IMG/VR virus record: IMGVR_UViG_3300005913_000097
Coordinates: 1-23,406 of that record
DNA length: 23,406 bases
Strand: one strand, 5' to 3'
DNA from: a virus
Of the stretch, positions 5,779 to 12,173 are shown piece by piece. A model generated the notes under the pieces. It was not told where the DNA came from. It did no database searches and saw only the letters and a list, made by a program, of their open reading frames with translations. Position 1 is the first letter of the stretch, and each line of letters opens with the position of its first letter. The position numbers were made by a program, and so were the translations under genes.

Positions 5779-6270
5779 TTAACTCAATTTACTAATTAGC
5801 ATTTTTGCGCTCCGTTCTGTTTTATGCCTACTATATAGCATACCATCTATATTTACATTGTGGGAATACCCAGGAAGATCGGAAGGCGTTAACTCAAAAA
5901 CAGAGGCCTTAAATTTTGGATGCTGGTATTTTATGTAGCCGTCTATTTTTATCTTTACTATACAGTCAGACATTAAAGATCCTCCGCCCATACTCCGGGA
6001 ATTATGAACCGATATTGGAAAACGCGCCTTATAACCCCGGCTTAAACCTACACGTCCGGTTGTGTCGTGTTCTTGGTGCCAACTTTTACCGGTTTTAACA
6101 TCCCCAAAGTATATTTTAATCCGGTTTCTGTTTTTACGTGCCCTTTCAAGTACGTTTATAACCTCTTGTTTTGTTTTAAAGTAATAGGCTATAGGCAGAT
6201 CTTCGCCATCCGGTATTAACTGATATTTACATTTGTGCCCGTTCTTGAAGTTGATTGTTAATGTTTCCAT
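5779..6270 (-). CDS. conserved Bacteroidota-phage protein of unknown function
   Basis: This 163-residue protein has a centre of IKIYFGDVKTGKSWHQEHDT then GRVGLSRG, ARFPISVHNSRSMGGGSLMS and CIVKIKIDGYIKYQHPKF. I recall this block (IYxGDxxTGxxWxEEHD, GxIGLSRG, NSRSxGGGSLxxxCIVKIK) from many Bacteroidota phage genomes, always as a hypothetical protein. The block is probably a small mixed alpha/beta domain. The C-terminus carries HKTERSAKMLISKL. No catalytic motif can be assigned. Confidence 0.75.
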   Translation of the reverse strand: METLTINFKNGHKCKYQLIPDGEDLPIAYYFKTKQEVINVLERARKNRNRIKIYFGDVKTGKSWHQEHDTTGRVGLSRGYKARFPISVHNSRSMGGGSLMSDCIVKIKIDGYIKYQHPKFKASVFELTPSDLPGYSHNVNIDGMLYSRHKTERSAKMLISKLS

Positions 6271-6299
6271 AATATTTATAGTTTGGTTTTTACCCCCTC

Positions 6300-6327
6300 A
6301 ACCCCGCTTAACTGATTAAGCAGGGTT
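6300..6327. repeat. 12-bp intergenic hairpin between two leftward genes
   Basis: AACCCCGCTTAA (6300-6311) pairs with TTAAGCAGGGTT (6316-6327) around a CTGA loop with one C-A mismatch. A T-run follows only in the rightward direction, where no gene precedes it. In the leftward transcript it lies between the 6347 and 5779 genes and could act as a processing or partial attenuation element. Confidence 0.6.
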
Positions 6328-6346
6328 TTTAGTGGTTTTTAATTGG

Positions 6347-6694
6347 TTAGTCTTCCAGGTAGTGTATTAATTCTCCGGCCATATTCTCCCATGCAAACCA
6401 GGCAAGCCAATTGTAGTATTGTGTTGGGTCCTCTGTACTGGGTTTATTGCCCAATTTACCGCACCCATTCTCAAAATCTTCAAGTGCCTGAAGTATCTCT
6501 AAATGATTGCGTTTGGCAAATTTAACCATACCCGTATAATAGATCATACCTGACACGGATCCAGAGTTTGCAGCGTAATAGTCTGATGGCCTATCTTTAA
6601 AGTCTTTAAAGTCTACACCACCGGCGGAAAATGTTTTTTTGTGTAGCTCCGGATTAGAGCTATATTTCTGTAGAAAGTTTTTTAAGGTTTTCAT
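6347..6694 (-). CDS. conserved phage protein of unknown function
   Basis: This 115-residue protein contains VSGMIYYTGMVKFAKRNHLE, a helical part (ILQALEDFENGCGKLG) and a C-terminal YYNWLAWFAWENMAGELIHY motif. Proteins with GLIYYxDTxKFFxKxxxEI and a terminal NWLAWFAWE segment are common in phages of several hosts; I know no activity. It appears soluble and helical. It is separated from the gene upstream by 45 nt containing short hairpins (ACGCT-TCGC-AGCGT and GGCT...GCC). Confidence 0.72.
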   Translation of the reverse strand: MKTLKNFLQKYSSNPELHKKTFSAGGVDFKDFKDRPSDYYAANSGSVSGMIYYTGMVKFAKRNHLEILQALEDFENGCGKLGNKPSTEDPTQYYNWLAWFAWENMAGELIHYLED

Positions 6695-6739
6695 AATATT
6701 ATTTATTTGGTTAAGACGCTTCGCAGCGTTTCGGCTATT

Positions 6740-6994
6740 TTAAGCCTCTTCAGTTAACCTTATTAGTGCCTGGTATTTTTTAGGTATTTTATTATACATT
6801 GTAACTTTGTGACCGCTGCACCAAGCATTTATATAATACTCTTTAATGATGACCGTTTTTGTCTTTGGGGCATCATGTAGGATTAAAAACCCTAAACCTA
6901 AGCATCCCTCCTCTATCTGGGTAAGTGTACCGTTGCGCTCATTAACGTAGCGGCTTATAAGGTCTTCACACTGTTTTAAACTGTAGTCTTTCAT
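6740..6994 (-). CDS. conserved small phage protein, first gene of the 6994-3740 operon
   Basis: This 84-residue protein has the core GTLTQIEEGCLGLGFLILHD, TVIIKEYYINAWCSGHKVTM and YNKIPKKY. I recall this pattern (xTTQIEEGxLGLGTLVxY, KTAVIKEVYLNEWSSGHTIRxYNKMPKKY) as a frequent Bacteroidota-phage hypothetical protein. The function is unknown. It is the first gene after the 7055-7062 promoter-like box and so probably belongs to an early operon (inference). Confidence 0.72.
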   Translation of the reverse strand: MKDYSLKQCEDLISRYVNERNGTLTQIEEGCLGLGFLILHDAPKTKTVIIKEYYINAWCSGHKVTMYNKIPKKYQALIRLTEEA

Positions 6995-7054
6995 AATATT
7001 TTTTATTTAGATAAGTTGGCTATAAGGTTTAAAAGCAAGCTCCGTGCTACGCTT

Positions 7055-7062
7055 ATTCAAAT
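7055..7062 (-). promoter_or_regulatory. leftward -7 box (TATATTTG) for the 6994-3740 operon
   Basis: CAAATATA on the plus strand reads TATATTTG leftward, a perfect TAnnTTTG. It gives a leader of about 50 nt before ATG 6994. The -33 TTTG is not clear. Confidence 0.45.
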
Positions 7063-7394
7063 ATACATAGTTTATAATTACTAACCTAATTTATTTTACC
7101 TTTTATTATTGTTTGTTATTGCTTATAGGTCTATTCTAGTTACATAGGGCCTTATATCGCCGTTTATGTTGTCTTACTGGTAGATCATTTGAGTAATTTA
7201 CCGGCCTTCGATCCGAGGGCACCCGGTCCGCCTGGTTTACGTTTCAAAACTGCGAAGCCCGGGGCTCTATGTGGGGGATAGTCCCCTATGCGCATTTCTA
7301 CTTAAAAAATAAAACTGTCATACATTGTCATACAAATAAGCTATCCCCCTATGCGCTTTTCCACTTTAAAAATATAATTTGCATTTGTCATACA
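7063..7394. other. divergent control region without genes, with a bulged hairpin
   Basis: These roughly 330 bases lie between the leftward operon and the rightward RHH gene, and I see no supported gene in them. At 7200-7227, ACCG-GCCTT (7200-7208) pairs with AGGGC-acc-CGGT around a CGATCCG loop, a strong GC hairpin in otherwise AT-rich DNA that could be a small RNA or a regulatory structure. The right half holds the duplicated block described separately. Confidence 0.45.
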
Positions 7395-7404
7395 ATGTCA
7401 TACC
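7283..7404. promoter_or_regulatory. duplicated block with tandem TGTCATAC sites (probable operator)
   Basis: CCCCTATGCGC occurs at 7283-7293 and 7346-7356, each followed by a similar A/T stretch and then paired TGTCATAC sites: TGTCATACATTGTCATACA at 7316-7334 and TGTCATACAATGTCATACC at 7386-7404. The spacing is 63-70 bp. Within each pair the two TGTCATAC units are 10 bp apart, one helical turn, which suits cooperative binding by an RHH repressor. The second pair overlaps the promoter spacer and -7 box, consistent with autoregulation by the adjacent RHH protein (inference). Confidence 0.6.
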
Positions 7405-7408
7405 TTTA
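7378..7408 (+). promoter_or_regulatory. promoter TTTG-N19-TACCTTTA
   Basis: TTTG (7378-7381) and TACCTTTA (7401-7408) are 19 nt apart, close to the Bacteroidota consensus. A start site just downstream would begin the transcript at or inside the RHH start region: ATG 7395 would then lie upstream of it, while GTG 7413 would give a leaderless message. Confidence 0.5.
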
Positions 7409-7592
7409 CAAAGTGAAAACAGAACGCCTAAACCTAAGAGTAACCCCTGAGCTAAAAGCCGAAGTGGAGAAACTCGCACTCAGTAACGACTGCTCGGTAT
7501 CTAAGTATGTGGCATGGGCTGTAATAGATAAGATTAACAGGGATAAGGAGGCTAAGCAGTCCGAAGACGACGAATGGTTAAACGGGCAGTAA
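7395..7592 (+). CDS. ribbon-helix-helix (RHH) transcriptional repressor
   Basis: From ATG 7395 the protein is 65 residues: a first strand (KTERLNLRVTPEL), helix (KAEVEKLALSND), turn and second helix (CSVSKYVAWAVIDKINRDKE). This is the Arc/MetJ-type RHH pattern, in which the strand contacts DNA as a dimer. An in-frame extension upstream to 7269 translates the operator repeats and is unlikely. GTG 7413 is an alternative start that would still keep the whole fold (59 residues) and fits the promoter better. It is followed after 17 nt by the methyltransferase, so it probably regulates the sugar-modification cassette and itself. Confidence 0.7.
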   Translation: MSYLYKVKTERLNLRVTPELKAEVEKLALSNDCSVSKYVAWAVIDKINRDKEAKQSEDDEWLNGQ

Positions 7593-7609
7593 ACCAAATA
7601 GATAAAAAT

Positions 7610-8137
7610 ATGAAAACAATAAACTTTAAAGACAAACAATACCCCGCATTGCAAGCCGAAGGATTCGCTAGTCAGTATGCCTTTCTGTTCGCTAATACCT
7701 TATTAACCGGATTTGGTGTGGACATCGGGTACGGTAAGCCTGAATGGAAGTTGCCCAAAGCGGTCGGTATTGAATTTGGAAAGTGGATGCCCGATGATAG
7801 GCACGAATGGATAGAATCCGACGTAAGCGCGACTAACTTCAACTGTGACCCGCTAGACTATTTATTTTCTTCGCACTGCTTAGAACATCTTGCGGATTGG
7901 GTTGGTGTGTTGGACTATTGGGGAGAGAAGTTGAAGTCGGGAGGTGTCATGTTCTTGTACCTACCCAATGCGGATTACCAAGAGTACTGGCGGCCTATGT
8001 ATAATCGTAAGCACGTAAATTGGCTCACGCCGCACATGTTAGAAGCCTATTTCAAAGGGCGGTCTTACACAAATATTTTTGTTACGCAAGGGTATGACTT
8101 GAACGGGTCTTTTTACGCGGTAGCTGAAAGGGTATAG
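7610..8137 (+). CDS. class I SAM-dependent methyltransferase
   Basis: Starting at ATG 7610 the protein has 175 residues. The nucleotide-binding loop is GFGVDIGYG (residues 34-42), followed by a second strand ending in an acidic residue (AVGIEF, 51-56), an acidic SDV segment (70-72), and motif IV plus helix (DYLFSSHCLEHLADW, 83-97) with SGGVMFLYLPN. This is the Methyltransf_11 style, with EHL typical of sugar or small-molecule methyltransferases. An alternative ATG at 7574 overlaps the RHH gene and adds unstructured sequence. The glycosyltransferase starts 3 nt downstream, so its substrate may be a glycan or sugar nucleotide (inference). Confidence 0.78.
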   Translation: MKTINFKDKQYPALQAEGFASQYAFLFANTLLTGFGVDIGYGKPEWKLPKAVGIEFGKWMPDDRHEWIESDVSATNFNCDPLDYLFSSHCLEHLADWVGVLDYWGEKLKSGGVMFLYLPNADYQEYWRPMYNRKHVNWLTPHMLEAYFKGRSYTNIFVTQGYDLNGSFYAVAERV

Positions 8138-8140
8138 ATT

Positions 8141-9475
8141 ATGAACATAGGTCTGCTCATAACGACCCACAACCGCCCAGAGTATTTAGCCCGAACGCTA
8201 GAGAGTTTAAGCAGGGCTGACTTGTGCGGGGCAGAGATTCTGATCGTAGATGACTTTAGTACCAACAGAGAAACGCTTCGCATGTTGAAGGGTCGCATGG
8301 TAACAAGGCTTCCTAGGAACATGGGCGTTAGGCATGCCCTATGCATAGGGTTTGACAGACTTCTCAGCAGGGGGCATGATGTGCTGGTGAACTTGGATTC
8401 GGATGCTGTGGTAAGGGCTGACTTTCTAGTAACGCTCTTGGCTCTGTATGAACAGTTTCCAGATCATATTATTTCGGGGTTCAATACCCTAACCCCTTCT
8501 GCCCGTACAGGACAGCCGAGGCACCCTATCCTATCTTGGCACGAAGGGTATGTGCGAAAGCATTCCATCGGGGGGTTGAATATGTTACTCTCCGCTCAAA
8601 CGTATCAGGACATTGTACGGCCAGCCCTGATAGAATCACAAAGCACAAAAAAGGATTGGGATCGGATTGCTTGCAGGATGAGCGCAGAGCAAGGCAAGGA
8701 TATAATTGTGGCAAGCCCATCGGTGGTGCAGCACATTGGGTTCACCTCTGCGATGGGGCATGCTGATAACCCCGATGTGGCGGATGACTTTGTGGACGAG
8801 TACAAGCAGAAGATGTGCGTACTGCAGCCACATGGCTTGGGGGATATTATATTTTGTCAGACCTTGGTGCGCTCCTTCATGGCCGAGTATGAGATTACGT
8901 GGGCGGTGCATCCCGATTGGGTAGAAGGGTTAAGCGGGGCATACCCTGACATTAATTGGGTTACGGTCAGTCCTGTTAGCTTAGAGGTCAAAGAGGATAA
9001 GTATGTTAATGGGTATCACACCTTACCTATTCGGTGGAGCGATACCATCATGAAAGTCCCCTACCGCTCGGTGATGGGTGCTAAGTACGGTATGTACGGG
9101 CAAGACTACCTCTCATGGACGGATCAAGCGATGTGGGTCAGGAACAAAGCTAAAGAGGATGAGCTGTTTGAACTGCTCGGCTTAACCGGTAAGGAGTACG
9201 TATTGAAGAACACACACTTCAGCGGCGGAGAGATAGCGATAGCGATAGCAATAGGGGTTCAGGGCGTAGCGATGAGGCAGATTGACGGGTTCAGCTTGTT
9301 TGACTGGGCTAAAGTGCTAGAGAACGCCAAAGAGATTCACACGGTAAGCACCTCCCTACTATTCGTATTGGGGCTGCTGTCTACGGGGCCTGTTTATGTT
9401 TACACCAGAGGCACTAATAAAAAGCATGATGAGTATGACTATCTGTTTACGCCCGGCAGGTTTAACTTTCAGTAA
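8141..9475 (+). CDS. two-domain glycosyltransferase (GT2-like N-terminus, GT9-like C-terminus)
   Basis: This 444-residue protein has residues 4-95 carrying GT-A / GT2 hallmarks: LLITTHNRPEYLARTLESL, ILIVDDFSTN, NMGVRHALCIGFD and a DxD in VLVNLDSDAVV (D86-x-D88). From residue 225 a second domain begins with VLQPHGLGDIIFCQTLVRSF, like the N-terminal loop of GT-B heptosyltransferase-type enzymes, and ends with IDGFSLFDWAKVLENAKEIH then TVSTSLLFVLGLLS, a GT-B nucleotide-sugar-binding style. It may therefore carry out two sugar transfers or use one domain for recognition. A short (GCGATA) repeat encodes IAIAIAI near residue 365. It overlaps the next, antiparallel gene by 14 nt. Confidence 0.8.
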   Translation: MNIGLLITTHNRPEYLARTLESLSRADLCGAEILIVDDFSTNRETLRMLKGRMVTRLPRNMGVRHALCIGFDRLLSRGHDVLVNLDSDAVVRADFLVTLLALYEQFPDHIISGFNTLTPSARTGQPRHPILSWHEGYVRKHSIGGLNMLLSAQTYQDIVRPALIESQSTKKDWDRIACRMSAEQGKDIIVASPSVVQHIGFTSAMGHADNPDVADDFVDEYKQKMCVLQPHGLGDIIFCQTLVRSFMAEYEITWAVHPDWVEGLSGAYPDINWVTVSPVSLEVKEDKYVNGYHTLPIRWSDTIMKVPYRSVMGAKYGMYGQDYLSWTDQAMWVRNKAKEDELFELLGLTGKEYVLKNTHFSGGEIAIAIAIGVQGVAMRQIDGFSLFDWAKVLENAKEIHTVSTSLLFVLGLLSTGPVYVYTRGTNKKHDEYDYLFTPGRFNFQ

Positions 9476-10028
9476 CGCCGCAGTCCCTATTCGGAGCAAA
9501 CACAACCGGAATAGGGACGAACGTAAGCCTTACCTTGCACGCCACATTTCTTATCCAGTGGTAATCTGCTGCGCCTACGGAGCCATCGAAGTCAACTAGG
9601 GGGGCGTACCGTGCGTGGAGGAACAGGCAAGGCATACCTATTTTGCCTCTGACTATACGCTTGTTCTGGATGTAGTGCGTAGGTGGTTTAAGCCTGCCCC
9701 CTCGTGAGAATTGGCAGATTACGCCATTTGAGTTCTTGAGGTGCTTGGATAATAGAGGTAGCGAATTTGGGATGATCGTATCCCCCTCATCCAAGAACGC
9801 AAAATACCCTTCGGTGACTAATGCTTTGAGGTCGTTGCAGTAGTTATCATAGAAGAAAGGTATAGGAGACTTATAAACACGAATCTTTTGAATAGGAGCG
9901 GGTATGTAGCTCAAAGCCCGCTCATCATCATACGAGCAGATAACGGTTACGTTAGGTGGGATTGATGCTAGTGTGCGTTTGAATCCTTCTGGTCTGTAAC
10001 TGCACCTTATTAATAGAGTTATTTGCAT
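9462..10028 (-). CDS. GT2-like glycosyltransferase, antiparallel to its neighbours
   Basis: This 188-residue protein begins MQITLLIRCSYRPEGFKRTL, a GT-A nucleotide-binding strand and helix. It continues with VTVICSYDDERAL and FAFLDEGDTIIPNSLPLL, where LDEGD (79-83) stands in the DxD position, and has a late acceptor-side segment (SVGAADYHWIRNVACK). It is shorter than usual GT2 enzymes but covers the catalytic core. It runs leftward between two rightward genes, converging on the larger glycosyltransferase with a 14-nt 3' overlap and diverging from the Stealth-like gene. A TATATTTA box lies 7 nt before its ATG. Confidence 0.75.
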   Translation of the reverse strand: MQITLLIRCSYRPEGFKRTLASIPPNVTVICSYDDERALSYIPAPIQKIRVYKSPIPFFYDNYCNDLKALVTEGYFAFLDEGDTIIPNSLPLLSKHLKNSNGVICQFSRGGRLKPPTHYIQNKRIVRGKIGMPCLFLHARYAPLVDFDGSVGAADYHWIRNVACKVRLTFVPIPVVFAPNRDCGVTES

Positions 10029-10053
10029 AATTCAGTAAATATAATTAGTTTTG
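10022..10053 (+). promoter_or_regulatory. promoter TTTG-N20-TAGTTTTG
   Basis: TTTG at 10022-10025 and a perfect TAnnTTTG at 10046-10053 are spaced 20 nt apart, drive rightward and give a leader of about 25 nt before ATG 10085. The -33 element lies inside the 5' end of the divergent glycosyltransferase gene. Confidence 0.6.
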
Positions 10054-10071
10054 ACATATAAAGGTGTCAAA
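10050..10071. promoter_or_regulatory. inverted repeat TTTGACA-N8-TGTCAAA (probable operator)
   Basis: A perfect 7-bp inverted repeat overlaps the end of the -7 box and the start-site region of the rightward promoter. The TGTCA half-site is shared with the repeated TGTCATAC sites upstream of the RHH gene at 7395, so the same repressor might act at both (inference). Confidence 0.5.
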
Positions 10072-10084
10072 CCACATAGGAAAT

Positions 10085-10780
10085 ATGAATGTAGTAATCC
10101 CCCTTACAAAATCGAAAACGGACTTCTTAGACTTGCGCTATGTATTAAGAGCGATAGAACGTCACGGGCAGAACGTAGGCGAGATTTTCATCATTGGGGA
10201 GAGACCGCAGTGGATTAAAAATGTTAAGCATATTCAACAAGAAGATAACCCAAGAAAGGAATGGAAAGAGCGGAATATTTACCTCAAAGCTAAAGCAGCG
10301 TTTGACTTTACTGACCGCTATTTATTTATGAATGACGACCATGTATTACTAGCTGATACAGATTTGGAAAATTACCCAAACTACTACAAAGGTACGTGCT
10401 ATCAAAGTATGTTGAAGAACAGTTCGCATTACAGGCAGACGATGAACCAAACTAAGAAATGGTTAGATTTCAACCACTACCAAGATAGGAGCTTCGACGG
10501 GCACTGCCCCTTGATTATGGAGAAACGTCGGTTCTTGAGTACTATGCAGAGAGCAGATTGGACTCAAGAGTTTGGCTACGGAATGAAGTCACTCTACTGC
10601 GCAGGACTTGAGGGGGAGTATATGCTTGACGGGAAGATAAGTACAAGAGTAGGTTTGGCTAAGGCGAAGCAGGCTTGCAGCGGCAGACACGTAATCAGTT
10701 TTACCGATGCTGCGTTACTGTCAGGACTAGGTGAGCATTTCGCTGATATATTTAAAGAGAAGAGTAGGTATGAAATTTGA
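10085..10780 (+). CDS. Stealth-like sugar-phosphate transferase family protein
   Basis: I prefer ATG 10085 (231 residues; MNVVIPLTKSKTDFLDLRYV) over an in-frame GTG at 10064 inside the operator. An N-terminal strand (VVIPLTKS) is followed by LDLRYVLRAIERHGQNVGEI then FIIGERPQWIK. The core motif is DRYLFMNDDHVLL (NDD at 83-85), then FDGHCPLIMEKRRF around H140. The NDD and later H-x-P patterns match the conserved regions of Stealth proteins (capsule hexose-phosphate transferases) and related GT-A-like folds. The Stealth-type assignment is by motif, not by full-length alignment. It probably modifies a surface or phage glycan together with the two glycosyltransferases. Confidence 0.6.
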   Translation: MNVVIPLTKSKTDFLDLRYVLRAIERHGQNVGEIFIIGERPQWIKNVKHIQQEDNPRKEWKERNIYLKAKAAFDFTDRYLFMNDDHVLLADTDLENYPNYYKGTCYQSMLKNSSHYRQTMNQTKKWLDFNHYQDRSFDGHCPLIMEKRRFLSTMQRADWTQEFGYGMKSLYCAGLEGEYMLDGKISTRVGLAKAKQACSGRHVISFTDAALLSGLGEHFADIFKEKSRYEI

Positions 10781-10853
10781 GGAGAATTACTGCCCATTAA
10801 ACGGGCTTGGTTATTGTTGGGTAATTGGTGAATTTATAGAGGAAACAAACTAA
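10770..10853 (+). CDS. 27-residue hypothetical peptide
   Basis: ATG 10770 lies inside the 3' end of the Stealth-like gene (11-nt overlap) and reads MKFEENYCPLNGLGYCWVIG then EFIEETN before TAA 10851-10853. It fills the gap to the next gene and has two cysteines. The evidence is only position and composition. Confidence 0.35.
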   Translation: MKFEENYCPLNGLGYCWVIGEFIEETN

Positions 10854-11071
10854 AAATAATATGCTAGATAAAATTAAAGCTCAAGAAGCCCTAATTAGTA
10901 TGTACAAAGAGTATGTGCGATTGTTAGGAGACGAACTTAATGAATTAACCCCCTTAGCACACGTCCATGGATGGAAAAGCCACAGGGCTGAGGATGGGCA
11001 ACTGTTAAGAACTAAGATTCAAAATGCAGAAAGTACACTGTTTAAAACCAAAAAATAATATGCTAGATAAA
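10852..11071. repeat. 21-bp perfect direct repeat at two gene starts
   Basis: The same 21 bases occur at 10852-10872 and 11051-11071, covering an A-rich leader, the ATG and the first four codons (M-L-D-K) of both the 65-residue gene and the first co-chaperonin gene. The interval between copies is 199 bp, exactly one gene. Recombination between them would delete or duplicate the 65-residue gene cleanly. Confidence 0.9.
10861..11058 (+). CDS. conserved small phage protein of unknown function
   Basis: This 65-residue helical protein has YKEYVRLLGDELNELTPLAH then VHGWKSHRAEDGQLLRTKI. The segment (EYxxLLGxEIxxLxxLAHVHGWxSxRxxxGxxxRxKI) is one I recall from many Bacteroidota and other phages, often near head-gene chaperonins. 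No function is known. It is separated from the following co-chaperonin gene by a single base and shares its 5' end sequence with it. Confidence 0.75.
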   Translation: MLDKIKAQEALISMYKEYVRLLGDELNELTPLAHVHGWKSHRAEDGQLLRTKIQNAESTLFKTKK

Positions 11072-11320
11072 CTAAAACCAGCCGCAGGGAGAGTGGTAGT
11101 GTTGCCCGATGCGGCAGCAGATAAAACGCAAAGCGGTATTTTTATACCTGAGATTGGAAAGCAACCCCCTTCAAGCGGAGTGGTTACTCACGTTGCCGAA
11201 GGTGACACGCTCTATAAAGTAGGTGACCATGTGCTGTTCGTTAAGAACGCAGGAGTTGAACTGACTTCTACCCCAGTGCATTTCTTGATGCGAGAAGACG
11301 ATATTTACGCTACAATTTAA
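11060..11320 (+). CDS. GroES-like co-chaperonin (first copy)
   Basis: From ATG 11060 this is 86 residues with a Cpn10 layout: LKPAAGRVVVLPDAAAD, a mobile loop with KTQSGIFIPEI, then SSGVVTHVAEGDTLYKVGDH and VLFVKNAGVELTSTPVHFLM with a terminal REDDIYATI. This is the usual order of barrel strands, mobile loop (GIFIP) and C-terminal strand. It should cap a GroEL ring; no GroEL gene is seen, so it would use the host's. An upstream ATG at 11024 lies within the previous gene and is rejected. Confidence 0.85.
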   Translation: MLDKLKPAAGRVVVLPDAAADKTQSGIFIPEIGKQPPSSGVVTHVAEGDTLYKVGDHVLFVKNAGVELTSTPVHFLMREDDIYATI

Positions 11321-11326
11321 ATAGTT

Positions 11327-11944
11327 ATGCAATTAAACGCAAACATCCCCTACGTGAGGGCTTTTGTTAGAAACTGTTATTTATTTTCAGATAAAAATAA
11401 CGAAGATTTAACGGAGTGTTACCTATTCGGTGTTAAAGCTATTATAAATAGGCCGCTTCTATTCCACGCTCAACTTGATAATGGCGCAGTATTTTGGTCA
11501 CTGCCGTTAGCTGCTTTTTGTCAAAATTCAGAATTTGACAGAATTGATGCAGATGAGGGTAAAAGATTGTCTATGTTGCAATATTGGGACATGCAAGGAA
11601 ACGATATTTCTGTAACCGTGTTCACTTACTTGCAAGGTTCAAATGTAGAGTGCAAAAGGAGAGATGGAAAATGTATTGCAGGGACGTATATTTTTACAAT
11701 TGACGATTATTATGCCGATAATAACGCATTGCCATCGGGTTATGCCGTAGATAGCGATAGTAAGTGTTTTCACATAATCAGAGGTGAAGATGGGAACTTT
11801 TACGGCTACCCTAACAACTATTTAAAATGGCATAATTTGAATTTTGTAGAAATACCTGATAAATTTCCAAGTTACAAGGCGATTAGTTTTACAGGGAAAT
11901 CAGAGCATATAGCAGTAGAGGAGGAATTAAATGCTACAATTTAA
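11327..11944 (+). CDS. widespread phage protein of unknown function
   Basis: This 205-residue protein has YLFGVKAIINRPLLFHAQLD, AVFWSLPLAAF, LQYWDMQGNDISVTVFTYLQ, CIAGTYIFTIDDYYADNNAL and FYGYPNNYLKWHNLNF. I recall this order of blocks (GVRSxxGRALxFxxxLExGAxxxxLPxxAL, LQLWDCFxxxxxVxxxxxL, GxYLFTVDWY, YPNNRxxW) from many phages of unrelated hosts, always uncharacterised. It probably works in phage development rather than defence. It interrupts the co-chaperonin pair and is flanked by a 12-bp direct repeat. Confidence 0.75.
   Translation: MQLNANIPYVRAFVRNCYLFSDKNNEDLTECYLFGVKAIINRPLLFHAQLDNGAVFWSLPLAAFCQNSEFDRIDADEGKRLSMLQYWDMQGNDISVTVFTYLQGSNVECKRRDGKCIAGTYIFTIDDYYADNNALPSGYAVDSDSKCFHIIRGEDGNFYGYPNNYLKWHNLNFVEIPDKFPSYKAISFTGKSEHIAVEEELNATI
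11919..11924 (+). promoter_or_regulatory. strong Shine-Dalgarno (AGGAGG) for the second co-chaperonin
   Basis: AGGAGG lies 6 nt before ATG 11931. Such sites are uncommon in this window, where leaders are mostly A-rich. It falls within Glu codons of the upstream gene, so chance is possible. Confidence 0.45.
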
Positions 11945-12173
11945 CCCCGTAAAAGGAAAAGTCTTAATCCGGAAAGATAAGATGGAGGACACCACCGCAT
12001 CGGGCATACTGATAGGTAAGAGCTCGACCGGAAGGTGCGTTACTGCAGAAGTGGTATCGGGCGAAAGGGCAGGCGAGCGCATTGTCTTCACGCCCGGCAT
12101 CAGCAACGCTTTTGACGTGGGCAGCGAGCAGTTGACAGTTATTTTTGAATATGATATAATTGCTTATTTATGA
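11931..12173 (+). CDS. GroES-like co-chaperonin (second copy)
   Basis: This 80-residue protein with Cpn10 architecture reads FNPVKGKVLIRKDKMED, a mobile loop (TTASGILIGKSS), CVTAEVVSGERAGERIVFTP and a C-terminal strand ending EYDIIAYL. It differs strongly from the first copy, so it is not a recent duplicate; it may cap a different surface or substrate. It overlaps the upstream gene by 14 nt and the next by 4 nt. Confidence 0.82.
   Translation: MLQFNPVKGKVLIRKDKMEDTTASGILIGKSSTGRCVTAEVVSGERAGERIVFTPGISNAFDVGSEQLTVIFEYDIIAYL

Larger units (their letters stand above)
11309..11944. repeat. 12-bp direct repeat GCTACAATTTAA flanking the 205-residue gene
   Basis: GCTACAATTTAA ends the first co-chaperonin gene (11309-11320) and recurs at 11933-11944, where it both ends the 205-residue gene and encodes the first residues of the next co-chaperonin (MLQF). 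Both proteins end in A-T-I-stop. Deleting the interval would join the two co-chaperonin genes directly. Confidence 0.8.

Noticed and set aside
6300-6327. intrinsic terminator in the rightward direction
   Set aside because: The stem is followed by a T-run on the plus strand, but no rightward gene precedes it; kept only as a hairpin.
7140-7240. tRNA-like segments (TTACTGGTAGATCA and TTCGATCC)
   Set aside because: They resemble D-arm and T-loop pieces, but no five-base T-stem, anticodon stem or acceptor stem can be formed around them in either direction.
7269-7394. upstream extension of the RHH gene
   Set aside because: It would translate the duplicated operator block and gives Cys/His-rich sequence unlike the family.
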